Shown: one piece after another, positions 16,417 to 24,923 of the stretch
Numbering within the stretch: position 1 is the stretch's first letter
Layout: each line of letters starts with the position of its first letter
Assembly: GCF_000745235.1 (NCBI RefSeq)
Contig: NZ_JQNL01000001.1
Span: 1,736,001 to 1,800,000 of the forward strand
DNA: 64,000 nt
Reading direction: 5' to 3'
From: Luteibacter mycovicinus
GTDB lineage: Bacteria; Pseudomonadota; Gammaproteobacteria; Xanthomonadales; Rhodanobacteraceae
The notes under the pieces: model-generated
Seen by the model: the letters and a program-made list of their open reading frames with translations, nothing else
Database searches by the model: none
What the model was told of the DNA's origin: nothing
Position numbers and translations under genes: made by a program

Positions 16417-19308
16417 ATGAAGCTATTGAGAAAATTGGTCAAATTGGGATGTCTCGCCATCGCTTGGGGCGCGGCCCTCGACACGGCCTACGCGGGTGAT
16501 CGCCCACCGTTTGCATCGGCATCGCTCTGGCAGAGCGATGGGCGCACGACGGACGATTACGCGTGGGCGTTACCATCATCGTCGGAAGCCGATGTCCCGC
16601 TGAGCGAGGACGAACGACGCTGGCTCGCGACGCTTCCGGTATTGCGCATCGGCATCGATCCGACAGCCGCACCGCTATCGATGATCGGCCGGGATGGCGA
16701 AGCCGAGGGTCTGTCGATCGATTATCTGGAGGCCGCGCTGCACGCACTCGGCCTCAGGACGCGGACGGTACCGACATCGGACTGGCATGAGGCGGTACGC
16801 GCCGCGTCAGCCGGCGACATCGATGTACTCCCGGCCGCGTCGGCGCGTAACGCGGAACTCGGCAGGCATTTCATCTTTTCGGCGCCCTACGCCGAATTTC
16901 CGGTGATGATCGTCACCCGGGAGGATTTCGCCACCATCGGCGACAGTCACGACCTCGCGGGACGGCATGTCGCGGCCAACCTGTCCCAGGGCGCCGTGGC
17001 CGCAGCGGTCAAGGCGATACCTGGCGTCGGCGTCATCGATGTCCGGACCACAGCGGATGGATTGCAGGCCGTGGCCACGGGCACGGCGGAGGCTTACGTC
17101 GGTGACATCGCCACCGCGGAGGCGCTGATCCGGCGCGATTATCCGGCGAAACTCAAGCTGGCCGCCCCGACGAACGAGCGCGCTGAACTCACCGTCGCCG
17201 TGTCGGCTCGCTACGCCCCTCTGGTCCCGTTGATCGACCGGGCTCTGGCCCGCTTGCCGGAACGCCGCTCGCAGTCGATCCGCAATACGTGGCTGCGTTC
17301 GCACTACACGTGGGGTGGGTCCTGGACGGAGATCGCACGCAAGGTCGGGCCAGCGGGCGTGCTCGCACTGCTGTTGCTGATGGCCGTGTCGTACGCCTAC
17401 CTCCAGCTACGCAGGGAAACGCGAAGGCGCGTGCGCAGCGAAGCGCAGCTGGCCGATGTCACACGCCATATGCCGGCCGTCGTCTATCGCTTCATGTACC
17501 GGACCGATGGTCCCATCACCTTCATCTACGTCGGCGGCAACCCGGAGCCCATGTTCGGCATCGACGCGGAAACGATCCTTCGCGACGAACGTCGCGCCTT
17601 CGAACGGGTGGACGAACGCGACCAGTCATCGCTCCTGGCTGCGATGGCGCAGAGTGCCGCGACGTTGCAGCCCCTGCATGCGGAGCTTCGTGTCAGGGAC
17701 GTCGCACCGGAACGCTGGGTGGCGTCCCACGCCTTGCCACGGCGCGTCGGCGACGCCGTCGAATTCACCGGCTACTGGATCGACGTGTCGGAACGCCACC
17801 GGCAGTCGAGCCAGCTGGCCTCGGCAAAGCTCGCAGCCGAAGCCGCCACTCAGGCAAAGAGCCGATTTCTGGCCACTATGAGCCACGAAATCCGCACGCC
17901 GATGCATGGCGTGCTCGGTACGCTCGAGATACTGGGTGAAACCGAACTGGACGAGGCACAACGGCGACTGCTGACCACGGCGGAGAGCTCGGCCGAGGCA
18001 CTGCTGCAAATCCTGGACGATGTGCTGGATTTTTCGCGGATCGAGGCGGGCCGCGTCCTGATCGATCCCTCACCCGTGGACATCCGCTCGCTGGTATCCG
18101 GAGTCATCGACCTTCATCGCTGGCAGGCGGGCAAGAAGGGCCTGCGACTGGGCACTCGCATCGACCCCCGCCTCGCGGCATGCCTTCTTGTGGACAGCAG
18201 CCGCCTGCGCCAGATTCTGCTGAACCTGGTAAGCAACGCGGTGAAATTCACGGAGGAAGGCGGCGTCGAGCTGACGGTCGACGTCATCGAAGACACACCT
18301 GAAGTCCAGGCGGTGCGCTTCTGCGTCGGCGACACGGGGATAGGCGTCGCGACCGAGGATATCGACCGGCTGTTTTCTCCCTTCAGCCAGGCCGAAGCGT
18401 CGACGGCACGACGTTTCGGCGGTAGTGGACTCGGCCTGACCATCAGTCGCAGCCTCGTGGATCTCCTGCATGGGCAGATCGCCATGAGCGGCTCGCCAGG
18501 CGTGGGCACGCGGGTCACCGTGGATCTCAGCCTTCCCGTCTGCGAGGCGACGAGTCCGCCCGACACGGTGCCCGGGCCAACCGGCACCGTGGCGCGTATG
18601 TGCCATGTGCTGGTCGCCGAGGATCACGCGATCAACCGCGAGCTCGTCGCGGCGCAGCTCGAACGCCTCGGTCACCCCTACCGAATCGCCAACGACGGCG
18701 CTGAAGCGCTGGCCATTGCCGGGCAATGGCGTGTCGACGTGCTGCTCACCGACATCCACATGCCCGTCATGGACGGACATGAACTCATACGCGCACTTCG
18801 CGAGCGCGGCGAAACGATGCGCATCGTCGCCATGACGGCGGACGTCATGGCGACGGAACGAGATCGGTGCCTGGCCGATGGCGTGGATGCGTTCGTCACC
18901 AAGCCGCTGCGACTGGCGACCCTGCGCGACGCGATCGTACCGCTGGCAGGCGAGCCGCGGACGACCAGCGATTCATGGGACTTCGACCTGTGGCGCGAAA
19001 CCTTCGGGGATCTGACGGCACTTCCTGCGATGGTCGATCGCTTCGCCGCGGGCCTTCGCCACGACGTCGACGAACTGCGTGCCGCGGCAACGCCCGGCGC
19101 CGCAGGCGAACGGCTGCATCGGATACTCGGGGGCATGCGCATTTTCGGCGTGTCGCCGGAGGCGATCAGCGTCGAAGCACTCCAGCGCGCACTCGTATCA
19201 GGTGCAGGAGCGGAGGACGCCATGGCACGGCTAGCCGACATGCCACCTTTACTGAATCGCTTCGTGGCCCGGTTGCGGGAGGCGGTGCAGCACGGGCCTC
19301 TAACTTGA
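16417..19308 (+). CDS. BvgS/EvgS-like hybrid sensor histidine kinase
   Basis: 963 residues. In order: signal peptide; a periplasmic solute-binding (SBP_bac_3) sensor domain at about 65-290; a membrane segment near 310-330 (GVLALLLLMAVSYAYL); a PAS-like domain at about 345-460; HisKA with His490 in MSHEIRTPMHG; an HATPase domain with NAVKF and GGSGLGLTIS; a receiver with Asp779 in LLTDIHMPVMDG; and a C-terminal Hpt-like segment with His901 in RLHRILGGMRIFG. It forms a four-step phosphorelay, His-Asp-His, then to the Asp of the divergent response regulator. Only one sensor domain is present where BvgS has two. The ligand is unknown. Confidence 0.93.
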   Translation: MKLLRKLVKLGCLAIAWGAALDTAYAGDRPPFASASLWQSDGRTTDDYAWALPSSSEADVPLSEDERRWLATLPVLRIGIDPTAAPLSMIGRDGEAEGLSIDYLEAALHALGLRTRTVPTSDWHEAVRAASAGDIDVLPAASARNAELGRHFIFSAPYAEFPVMIVTREDFATIGDSHDLAGRHVAANLSQGAVAAAVKAIPGVGVIDVRTTADGLQAVATGTAEAYVGDIATAEALIRRDYPAKLKLAAPTNERAELTVAVSARYAPLVPLIDRALARLPERRSQSIRNTWLRSHYTWGGSWTEIARKVGPAGVLALLLLMAVSYAYLQLRRETRRRVRSEAQLADVTRHMPAVVYRFMYRTDGPITFIYVGGNPEPMFGIDAETILRDERRAFERVDERDQSSLLAAMAQSAATLQPLHAELRVRDVAPERWVASHALPRRVGDAVEFTGYWIDVSERHRQSSQLASAKLAAEAATQAKSRFLATMSHEIRTPMHGVLGTLEILGETELDEAQRRLLTTAESSAEALLQILDDVLDFSRIEAGRVLIDPSPVDIRSLVSGVIDLHRWQAGKKGLRLGTRIDPRLAACLLVDSSRLRQILLNLVSNAVKFTEEGGVELTVDVIEDTPEVQAVRFCVGDTGIGVATEDIDRLFSPFSQAEASTARRFGGSGLGLTISRSLVDLLHGQIAMSGSPGVGTRVTVDLSLPVCEATSPPDTVPGPTGTVARMCHVLVAEDHAINRELVAAQLERLGHPYRIANDGAEALAIAGQWRVDVLLTDIHMPVMDGHELIRALRERGETMRIVAMTADVMATERDRCLADGVDAFVTKPLRLATLRDAIVPLAGEPRTTSDSWDFDLWRETFGDLTALPAMVDRFAAGLRHDVDELRAAATPGAAGERLHRILGGMRIFGVSPEAISVEALQRALVSGAGAEDAMARLADMPPLLNRFVARLREAVQHGPLT

Positions 19309-19416
19309 GGACTTTCTCAAAAGAAAAGTCGATTTTTCAGAATCGTCTGATTCTTTGTCCCAGTGTCTCAAGTCCATCCTGTCAGGGAACGCGATCGCGC
19401 GGGGACGGAGGCAAGC

Positions 19417-19638
19417 ATGAGCGGGCACATCATCGAGTACCACATCGCCGACGTAGGGGATGCCTGGGGCATTTTCCGCGATGGCATGCAGATCGCTGTC
19501 CGCACCGATGCGGCGGACGCCATCGCTTTCGCCAACTTCTTCGCCGATCGCGAGACGCTCATGGGCCGACACCGTGTGCACGTATCGGCTGACAAGGTGC
19601 TACATCGGACGCTGCGCGACCTGCGCAGAGCCGCCTGA
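19417..19638 (+). CDS. small conserved-looking protein, unknown function
   Basis: 73 residues from the ATG at 19417, which has a strong GGAGG seven bases upstream; a longer start at 19363 lacks this. The sequence has a strand-rich N-terminus (GHIIEYHIADVGDAWGIFRDG) and a C-terminal basic helix. It resembles the small DUF2188-like folds in style only. It follows the kinase by about 100 bases and is convergent with a four-helix-bundle gene 3 bases away. No function is assigned. Confidence 0.6.
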   Translation: MSGHIIEYHIADVGDAWGIFRDGMQIAVRTDAADAIAFANFFADRETLMGRHRVHVSADKVLHRTLRDLRRAA

Positions 19639-19641
19639 GGG

Positions 19642-20076
19642 TCAGCGCCCGGTCGCGCCGCCGAGGTTGGTCATGTCCAGGTGCAACAGGCGCAGCCGCG
19701 CGATGTGCCGCCCCACCGCCGCACGGTCACCGGATGACGCCTCGAGACGAAGAAACGCCTCAAGCAGGCGATGTTCCATCTGTTCGAGAGTGCGTATCCA
19801 GGTCACGTCGGGATCGTGAGACAGCTTTACCGTGGCTTCCATCATCGTCCGACGAACGCCACTCATGGCGCCACCGACCAGCGCAGGCTTACCACCGGTG
19901 GCGCTCACCTGACCCTGCAGATCGCCTGCAATGGCGGTCAGGGAGTCGGCGGACTCTTCAAGGATCGCGCGGAGCCCTGGCTCGCGGACGCTACGGGCCG
20001 CCTGACGATAGAGATCCCGATCCGCGATGACGCGGCGGATCAGCCCATTCACGACACGGATCGAAGTACGTTCCAT
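19642..20076 (-). CDS. PA2169/DUF2383-like four-helix-bundle protein
   Basis: 144 residues, almost entirely alpha-helical by composition. It includes an N-terminal helix with RVVNGLIRRVIADRDLYRQAA, an ESADSLTAIAGDLQ helix, and a C-terminal helical pair. This matches the PA2169-family four-helix-bundle (DUF2383) proteins, which look ferritin-like but have unknown roles, often in stress. No obvious di-iron ExxH pairs are visible here, so metal binding is doubtful. Confidence 0.6.
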   Translation of the reverse strand: MERTSIRVVNGLIRRVIADRDLYRQAARSVREPGLRAILEESADSLTAIAGDLQGQVSATGGKPALVGGAMSGVRRTMMEATVKLSHDPDVTWIRTLEQMEHRLLEAFLRLEASSGDRAAVGRHIARLRLLHLDMTNLGGATGR

Positions 20077-20142
20077 GGGGCGGACGTTAGACCCCCGGGA
20101 CTTAGCGCCCCCTAAATGCGGCCTGTCCTGGTCAGCCAGCGG

Positions 20143-20895
20143 TCATTCGCCGCTCTCGAGCAGAAGCATCGGGTGCCCGCTCGCATCGCGCAGCCCTGAC
20201 TGGAGGTCGAGCAACTGGCGGATGGACGGGCACAAGGCCTGTACACGGGGCCTCAGTGCGTTTTCCACGCGGGTCATGACACGCGCCTGCCCGCCGCTGG
20301 ACACCGACGCGACCCGGTCACGCAGCGCGGCCGCACCCTGAAGATCGCCGTTCATCGCAAGCTGCATCGCTTCGCCTCCCACGTCCTCGGTCAGGATGGG
20401 CGTGATATCGGACACGATTTCCTGCGCGTAGGCGCGCATCGCGTCTTCCTGCCAGTCGCGGGTGCTCTGGCTGGCGGCAATACGTCGCTTGATGTCGGCC
20501 ACCCGAGCGTTCAGGGCGCGATCGAGATCGCCGCTCGCCGCCGCACCCGGAGCAGCCGTCGCCGCCTCGTCGCGTACCGCCTGGGCAGCGATGTCGACCC
20601 CATCGCTCGCCAGGGCCTTCGCTTTGGGTAACAACGCACGGACGCTTCGTTCGAACAACGCGACGCGGTCCTGCTCGTCGGGCCTGAGGCTGACGTCACG
20701 ACCGTCCGTGGACAGCGATCCGTCGTGCATTCGCACGGTGCGCGGTGCGACCTCCGGCCGCTCGAACAGCAGCGCGTCAGGCCGTACGGTCAGATCGTAG
20801 CTGCTTGCGATGCGGCAGCTGTGGTCGAGACCCTGGGCTGCGGCACCGCCCGCGAAGCAGAGGGCCAGTACGAATGCGGTCAGGCGAGCGGTCAT
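20143..20895 (-). CDS. DUF2884-like periplasmic protein, paralogue of the 14.7-kb gene
   Basis: 250 residues beginning with a signal peptide (TARLTAFVLALCFAGGAAAQ). The mature part repeats the plan of the protein at 14718-15554: a Cys-containing start, a segment with MHDGSLSTDGRDVSL that parallels LHDGTVRVDGKQIAV, a long helical middle, a second Cys in a LCPSIRQLLDLQSGL segment that parallels ICPQLNDLAELQHGW, and a Leu/Glu end. It is therefore a diverged paralogue in the DUF2884/YggN family. The function is unknown; the two cysteines may form a disulfide. Confidence 0.72.
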   Translation of the reverse strand: MTARLTAFVLALCFAGGAAAQGLDHSCRIASSYDLTVRPDALLFERPEVAPRTVRMHDGSLSTDGRDVSLRPDEQDRVALFERSVRALLPKAKALASDGVDIAAQAVRDEAATAAPGAAASGDLDRALNARVADIKRRIAASQSTRDWQEDAMRAYAQEIVSDITPILTEDVGGEAMQLAMNGDLQGAAALRDRVASVSSGGQARVMTRVENALRPRVQALCPSIRQLLDLQSGLRDASGHPMLLLESGE

Positions 20896-20956
20896 GAAGG
20901 ATCCCGGCGAAAGTGACTCGATACCTTTCGCCGGACTAATCCTCGCTGAACCGTTC

Positions 20957-21487
20957 TCACAGACCGGATGCCAGAAACTGCTGGCGGACCCGCACGCTGC
21001 CGAGCGCCCACGCCAGCCAGCCCAGCAGAGGCACCGACGCGGCCTTGAGAATGACGCTCACCAGCATGATGGTGTGCTGCCTGCTTGCGACCGTCACCAG
21101 ATCCGGCGGCAGGCCCGGCTGACCGAGCACGACGCCGATCTGTTGCCACTGACCGTAGGCGAACCAAGCCGTGTAAGCCGCCCAGACCATAAGCAACAGG
21201 GCGACGAGGCGCATCGCATCCCGAGCCCATGCCCGCCAGCGCAGTGTGGACAGCGCGACGACCATGATGCCGAAGGCGGCCAGCGTGTAACCCACCGACC
21301 AGGCCAGGGCGATACGGGGACTGGGGCCGCCGGCAACGGCTTCCTCCGTCAGCGCCCCGGCCGCATGCGCGACGACCACGGACGCATAGGCATTGATGAC
21401 GAAACCCGCCGCGGCGAGCAGCATCACCAGCCATACGACGATGCGCCACGGCGCGAAGGGGCGCGCATTGCGGGATGCCTGGAGCAC
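20957..21487 (-). CDS. predicted multi-pass membrane protein, unknown function
   Basis: 176 residues from a GTG at 21487, preceded by AAGGCGGG and lying two bases after the peroxiredoxin stop. Four hydrophobic segments are visible (WRIVVWLVMLLAAAGFVINA; WSVGYTLAAFGIMVVAL; MRLVALLLMVWAAYTAWFAY; IMLVSVILKAASVPLLGWLA). It is an inner-membrane protein, probably translated together with the upstream peroxiredoxin. The family is not recognised; partnership with the peroxiredoxin is a guess from linkage. Confidence 0.65.
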   Translation of the reverse strand: MLQASRNARPFAPWRIVVWLVMLLAAAGFVINAYASVVVAHAAGALTEEAVAGGPSPRIALAWSVGYTLAAFGIMVVALSTLRWRAWARDAMRLVALLLMVWAAYTAWFAYGQWQQIGVVLGQPGLPPDLVTVASRQHTIMLVSVILKAASVPLLGWLAWALGSVRVRQQFLASGL

Positions 21488-21489
21488 GC

Positions 21490-22014
21490 TCAGGCACCCG
21501 CCTTCTTGAACTGGTCGAGATCGGACAACACCTGACCGGAGTTCTTCTCCGGGTCGACGTCCTTGTAAACCTTGACGATCTTGCCGGCCGGGTCGATCAG
21601 GAAGGTTTCGCGGCGGGCGTACTTCATGCCGAGCTTGTTGTTGAGCACGTCGTACTTCACGGCCGTGGCGCCATCGGCGTCCGACAGGAGCGGGAACGGC
21701 ACGTGATACTTCTCGGCGAACTCGGCGTGCGACTTGACGTCGTCGAGGCTGATGCCGACCACGTCCGCGCCGGCCTTGTGCAGCTTGGCGATGTCGTCGC
21801 GGAAGGTGCAGACCTCGGTGGTGCAACCGGCCGTGAAGTCCTTCGGATAGAAGTACATCACCAGCCACTTGCCCTTATGGGTGTCGAGGGTGTGCCAGTC
21901 ACCCTTCTGATCCTGCAGGCGGAAATCCGGGGCCTTCTCGCCGGCGACCGGGGTGGCGGCCCAGGCGGCGGCGGTAACTAGGGACAGGGCGATGACGCTG
22001 AGGAGGCGGCGCAT
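21490..22014 (-). CDS. Bcp-type peroxiredoxin with signal peptide
   Basis: 174 residues. A signal peptide (RRLLSVIALSLVTAAAWA) precedes a thioredoxin-fold AhpC/TSA domain. The peroxidatic Cys lies in FYPKDFTAGCTTEVC, with a second Cys five residues later as in atypical 2-Cys Bcp/PrxQ enzymes. It reduces hydroperoxides, here probably in the periplasm because of the signal, whereas classic Bcp is cytoplasmic. It is followed after two bases by the membrane protein gene at 20957. Confidence 0.9.
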   Translation of the reverse strand: MRRLLSVIALSLVTAAAWAATPVAGEKAPDFRLQDQKGDWHTLDTHKGKWLVMYFYPKDFTAGCTTEVCTFRDDIAKLHKAGADVVGISLDDVKSHAEFAEKYHVPFPLLSDADGATAVKYDVLNNKLGMKYARRETFLIDPAGKIVKVYKDVDPEKNSGQVLSDLDQFKKAGA

Positions 22015-22095
22015 GGGGGAAACCTCGAAGGGATGGAATAGCGTGAGTGTACTCGCCGGCCTCCCGGGGTGGCCTCACCCCACTCTGCCGGCCAT

Positions 22096-22124
22096 AAAAA
22101 AAAAGGGCGCCCGATCGGGCGCCC
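22096..22124 (-). terminator. rho-independent terminator
   Basis: The palindrome GGGCGCCCGATCGGGCGCCC is followed on the minus strand by nine T residues. It ends transcription of the periplasmic protein gene whose stop is at 22148 and insulates it from the peroxiredoxin gene downstream. Confidence 0.9.
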
Positions 22125-22147
22125 CTCGAAACTCACCGCGGTCGCGA

Positions 22148-22609
22148 TTACTTGCTGCCGAGACGCTCGATTTCGAACTTGCTCAGATCCACGCCGAGGT
22201 TGAAGCCACGGCCGGTGCCGGTGACGGCAAGCGAGACTTCGCCCTTGGTCATGGCGGCGCTCTCGGCGCTCTTCACGACACCCGCGTTGGCGCCGCCCGA
22301 AGCGTATTCGCCGTAGATTTCGCTGATGCCCTTGACGTTGGTGAACTCGCCCTTGCCGCCTTCGATGCTGAACTTGCCAGCCGTCAGACCGCCGCCACGG
22401 ACGTGGATGAGCACGTCGGCGCTCTGGCCGTTGTCGCAACGGACGTGGCCGCGGCCGTCAGCCTTCTTGTAGATGGCGGCCCAGCCGGTGGTGCTGAAGG
22501 TCATGTGGCACTTCGTTGCGGCGGTCGACTCGGCCTTCGCCGGCTGCACCGTGAAAGCACCTGCCGCGGCCACTGCGATAATGGCCATACCCGCGATGCG
22601 CTTGATCAT
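22148..22609 (-). CDS. small periplasmic protein, unknown function
   Basis: 153 residues from the ATG at 22609, which has GGAGAATCAAC directly upstream. A signal peptide (KRIAGMAIIAVAAAGAFTVQPAKA) is followed by a Cys-containing, strand-rich mature part with alternating Gly and Val, suggesting a beta-sheet domain. The two cysteines (KCHMTF and VRCDNG) may form a disulfide. The C-terminal GRGFNLGVDLSKFEIERLG faintly recalls YSC84-type ends, but no family can be claimed. It has its own terminator and stands alone. Confidence 0.65.
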   Translation of the reverse strand: MIKRIAGMAIIAVAAAGAFTVQPAKAESTAATKCHMTFSTTGWAAIYKKADGRGHVRCDNGQSADVLIHVRGGGLTAGKFSIEGGKGEFTNVKGISEIYGEYASGGANAGVVKSAESAAMTKGEVSLAVTGTGRGFNLGVDLSKFEIERLGSK

Positions 22610-22808
22610 GTTGATTCTCCGTAAGAGTGAGTGGCAGGGACTGTGTGTGGGCGGATTCTCCACTCACGAATGTGAAGAAACACGGAGTCCCGCCGTGGCC
22701 GTTCAGGAAGCTGCAGGCTACGTGGACGGCTGGTGAACCCCTCTCGCCGCGTCGACACGGTCGCTCTACTATCGAATGCGGTCGTCATAAGAGATAAAGA
22801 GAGCTGCC

Positions 22809-23222
22809 ATGCCCAAGAACATTCTCGTCGGCTACGACGGCTCGGAAACCGCCCGCCGCGCCTACCTGTTCGCCATCGAACTGGCCGCCTGCGCCCAGGC
22901 CAGCGTGCACGTGGTCTCCGTCTGGCAGCTGGACAACGGCGCCGACACGTCGGCTCTCATGATGAGCGACAACGGTAAGGATCGCCTCGATGCCCTGCGG
23001 GCCGAAATCGCCGCGCTCCAGTCCGCGCCGGGTATCCAGGTGGAGGTGGGCATGGTTCACGGCAGCCCGGGCGACGCCCTGCTCTCGTACGTGGCTCAGC
23101 ATGGGGTCGACCATATCGTCATCGGGCACACCGATCGGGGTGCCCTGGCCCGCTGGCTGGTCGGTTCGACCTCGACCGACGTGCTGGCCAAGGCGCATGT
23201 TCCCGTGACCGTGGTGCGCTAA
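22809..23222 (+). CDS. universal stress protein (UspA family)
   Basis: 137 residues, a single Usp domain. It begins KNILVGYDGSETARRAYLFA and contains the ATP-type loop IVIGHTDRGALARWLVGSTSTDVL ending in HVPVTVVR; the G-x2-G-x9-G-S/T signature is present as GHTDRGALARWLVGSTS, though the first spacing differs slightly from the consensus. Such proteins are cytoplasmic, dimeric and nucleotide-binding, and are induced by growth arrest. It is monocistronic, with AAAGAGAGCTGCC as ribosome-binding region. Confidence 0.92.
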   Translation: MPKNILVGYDGSETARRAYLFAIELAACAQASVHVVSVWQLDNGADTSALMMSDNGKDRLDALRAEIAALQSAPGIQVEVGMVHGSPGDALLSYVAQHGVDHIVIGHTDRGALARWLVGSTSTDVLAKAHVPVTVVR

Positions 23223-23293
23223 TCGCCCGGCTTTGTCACAATTCGGCAACGCCCCGGGGGGGCAACACGTCAAGCGATCGAGGAACACCTTAA

Positions 23294-24115
23294 GTGAGCT
23301 ACGCCGCCACCTTGCCATGGACGCTCGAACAACTGGACCTCTCGCGCATCGACATCGAGAAGGTCAGGCACAACGAAGACCTGTTCCTCCTGCTGTGCAG
23401 CTCGTCGTTCGTCGAAAGCGGTTCCGACCTGTACACGCATAACCTCGTCGATCATTTTGCCGGTGACGACGAGCTGCAGGCCTGGCTTCGCGATCACTGG
23501 GAGCACGAGGAAATGCAGCATGGCCGCGCGCTGGCCGCCTACGTTCGCCATGTGTGGCCCGAGTTCGACTGGGACGAAGGGTTCAGGAACTTCTTCGCGC
23601 ACTACGGTTCCGTCTGCACCGCCGAAGAACTCGAGCCTAACCGCGGCCTCGAACTGGCGGCGCGCTGCGTCGTCGAAACAGGCACCGCCAGCCTCTATCG
23701 CGCGCTCAACGACGTCACCGATGAGCCGGTGCTGCGCGAACTGACCAACCACATCAAGAGCGACGAAGTCCGTCATTACAAACACTTCTACCAGCACTTC
23801 CGGATCTATCGAAAGCGCGACGGTATCGGTCGTTTCAGCACGCTGCGCGTGCTGGTCAAGCGCCTGAGCGAGATCAAGAACGAGGACAGCGACATCGCGC
23901 TGCGCCACGTCTTCAATGTGCGCTATCCGGAGAAAGCGCACGACGACGCGGAATTCCGGCGTGTCACCAGCAAGGCGGAAGGCCTCCTCAAACGGCATAT
24001 TCCCGCGGAAATGACCGTAAAAATGCTGCTCCGCCCGCTGGACCTTCCCGCGAAGATGAACGCCATGCTCGAATGGCCGCTGACGCGGATCACCGAGAAG
24101 CTGTTCCTGCACTGA
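23294..24115 (+). CDS. ferritin-like di-iron-domain protein
   Basis: 273 residues, GTG start at 23294. The helical core carries two ExxH pairs, EHEEMQH and DEVRHYKH, separated by about 80 residues, as expected for a ferritin-like four-helix di-iron site. The region CVVETGTASLYRALND is also typical of the fold. It is probably a cytoplasmic oxygenase or oxidase-like protein; the substrate is not identifiable. It ends directly at the convergent lipoprotein gene, with no bases between stops. Confidence 0.82.
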   Translation: MSYAATLPWTLEQLDLSRIDIEKVRHNEDLFLLLCSSSFVESGSDLYTHNLVDHFAGDDELQAWLRDHWEHEEMQHGRALAAYVRHVWPEFDWDEGFRNFFAHYGSVCTAEELEPNRGLELAARCVVETGTASLYRALNDVTDEPVLRELTNHIKSDEVRHYKHFYQHFRIYRKRDGIGRFSTLRVLVKRLSEIKNEDSDIALRHVFNVRYPEKAHDDAEFRRVTSKAEGLLKRHIPAEMTVKMLLRPLDLPAKMNAMLEWPLTRITEKLFLH

Positions 24116-24823
24116 TCATTTTTTCTTCGGCAACGGCGTCCACTTGTCGTTGTCGAAGCCGCCGGTTTCGAAGGTAAGAGTGGTTTCACCACGGGTGATC
24201 GTCACGACATCGATCGTGAGCCGCTTCGTCTTCGCAAGATCCTTGAGAAAGGCGGCATCGTTGCGGAACAGCAGTGCGGGTTCTCCCGTCGGCGGGCGGA
24301 AGGCCTTGATGGTTTTCGGCTTGCCGTCGAAAGTGGCCTTGAGGTCGCAGTCGCCCTTGCAGACGAAGCCCTTGCCGCCGGTCGCGTAGAGAAACACGCT
24401 CTGGCCCCAGGCGGTATGCCGCCGCAGGATCAGGCGCACCGTCTCTTCGCCCGTGGGGCGCGTGGTCTGGATCGTGGCCGTACTCTGCGTGCCGCCCTGC
24501 ATGGGTGAGGTCTGGTAGAGCCACAACGCGGACAGGCGCGCCTTCTCGCTGGCGGCCTTGAAGTTGGTTTCCAGGTCGGCGAGCGTCTTTTTCACCTCGG
24601 CGGCGGCTGGCGTGTCCGGATATTTGTCGACGATCTCATGTCCCAGCTGCACGGCCGGGCCATCGTTGTGCAGCTTCAGCAACTGCTGGTAGGTCTCGAG
24701 CTTCTTCGCCGCTTCGTCGGCCTGATTGTTGGCGACGGGCGCCTGCGCGGCCGGCTGATCCTGCGGTGACGAACAGGCGGCGGTGAGCGCGGTAACGGCG
24801 ATGAGCGTGGCGAGTCTGCGCAT
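24116..24823 (-). CDS. lipoprotein, unknown function
   Basis: 235 residues from the ATG at 24823. A lipoprotein signal (RRLATLIAVTALTAAC) has the lipobox TAAC, so the mature protein starts with a lipid-modified Cys. A helical segment resembling tetratricopeptide spacing follows (ETYQQLLKLHNDGPAVQLGHEIVDKYPD), then a beta-rich C-terminal part with two Cys (VCKGDCDLKATFDG). It is a periplasm-facing membrane lipoprotein with no assigned role. The start avoids an extension that overlaps the MFS promoter. Confidence 0.78.
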   Translation of the reverse strand: MRRLATLIAVTALTAACSSPQDQPAAQAPVANNQADEAAKKLETYQQLLKLHNDGPAVQLGHEIVDKYPDTPAAAEVKKTLADLETNFKAASEKARLSALWLYQTSPMQGGTQSTATIQTTRPTGEETVRLILRRHTAWGQSVFLYATGGKGFVCKGDCDLKATFDGKPKTIKAFRPPTGEPALLFRNDAAFLKDLAKTKRLTIDVVTITRGETTLTFETGGFDNDKWTPLPKKK

Positions 24824-24923
24824 GATCTTGCGATTCCGGCATGGAAAGCCGTAGCTTCGCCCTTCGACGGCGCGATTGGCAAGGCGACGCGTAAAATGCG
24901 CGCACGCTCCCAAGGAAGTCCTC

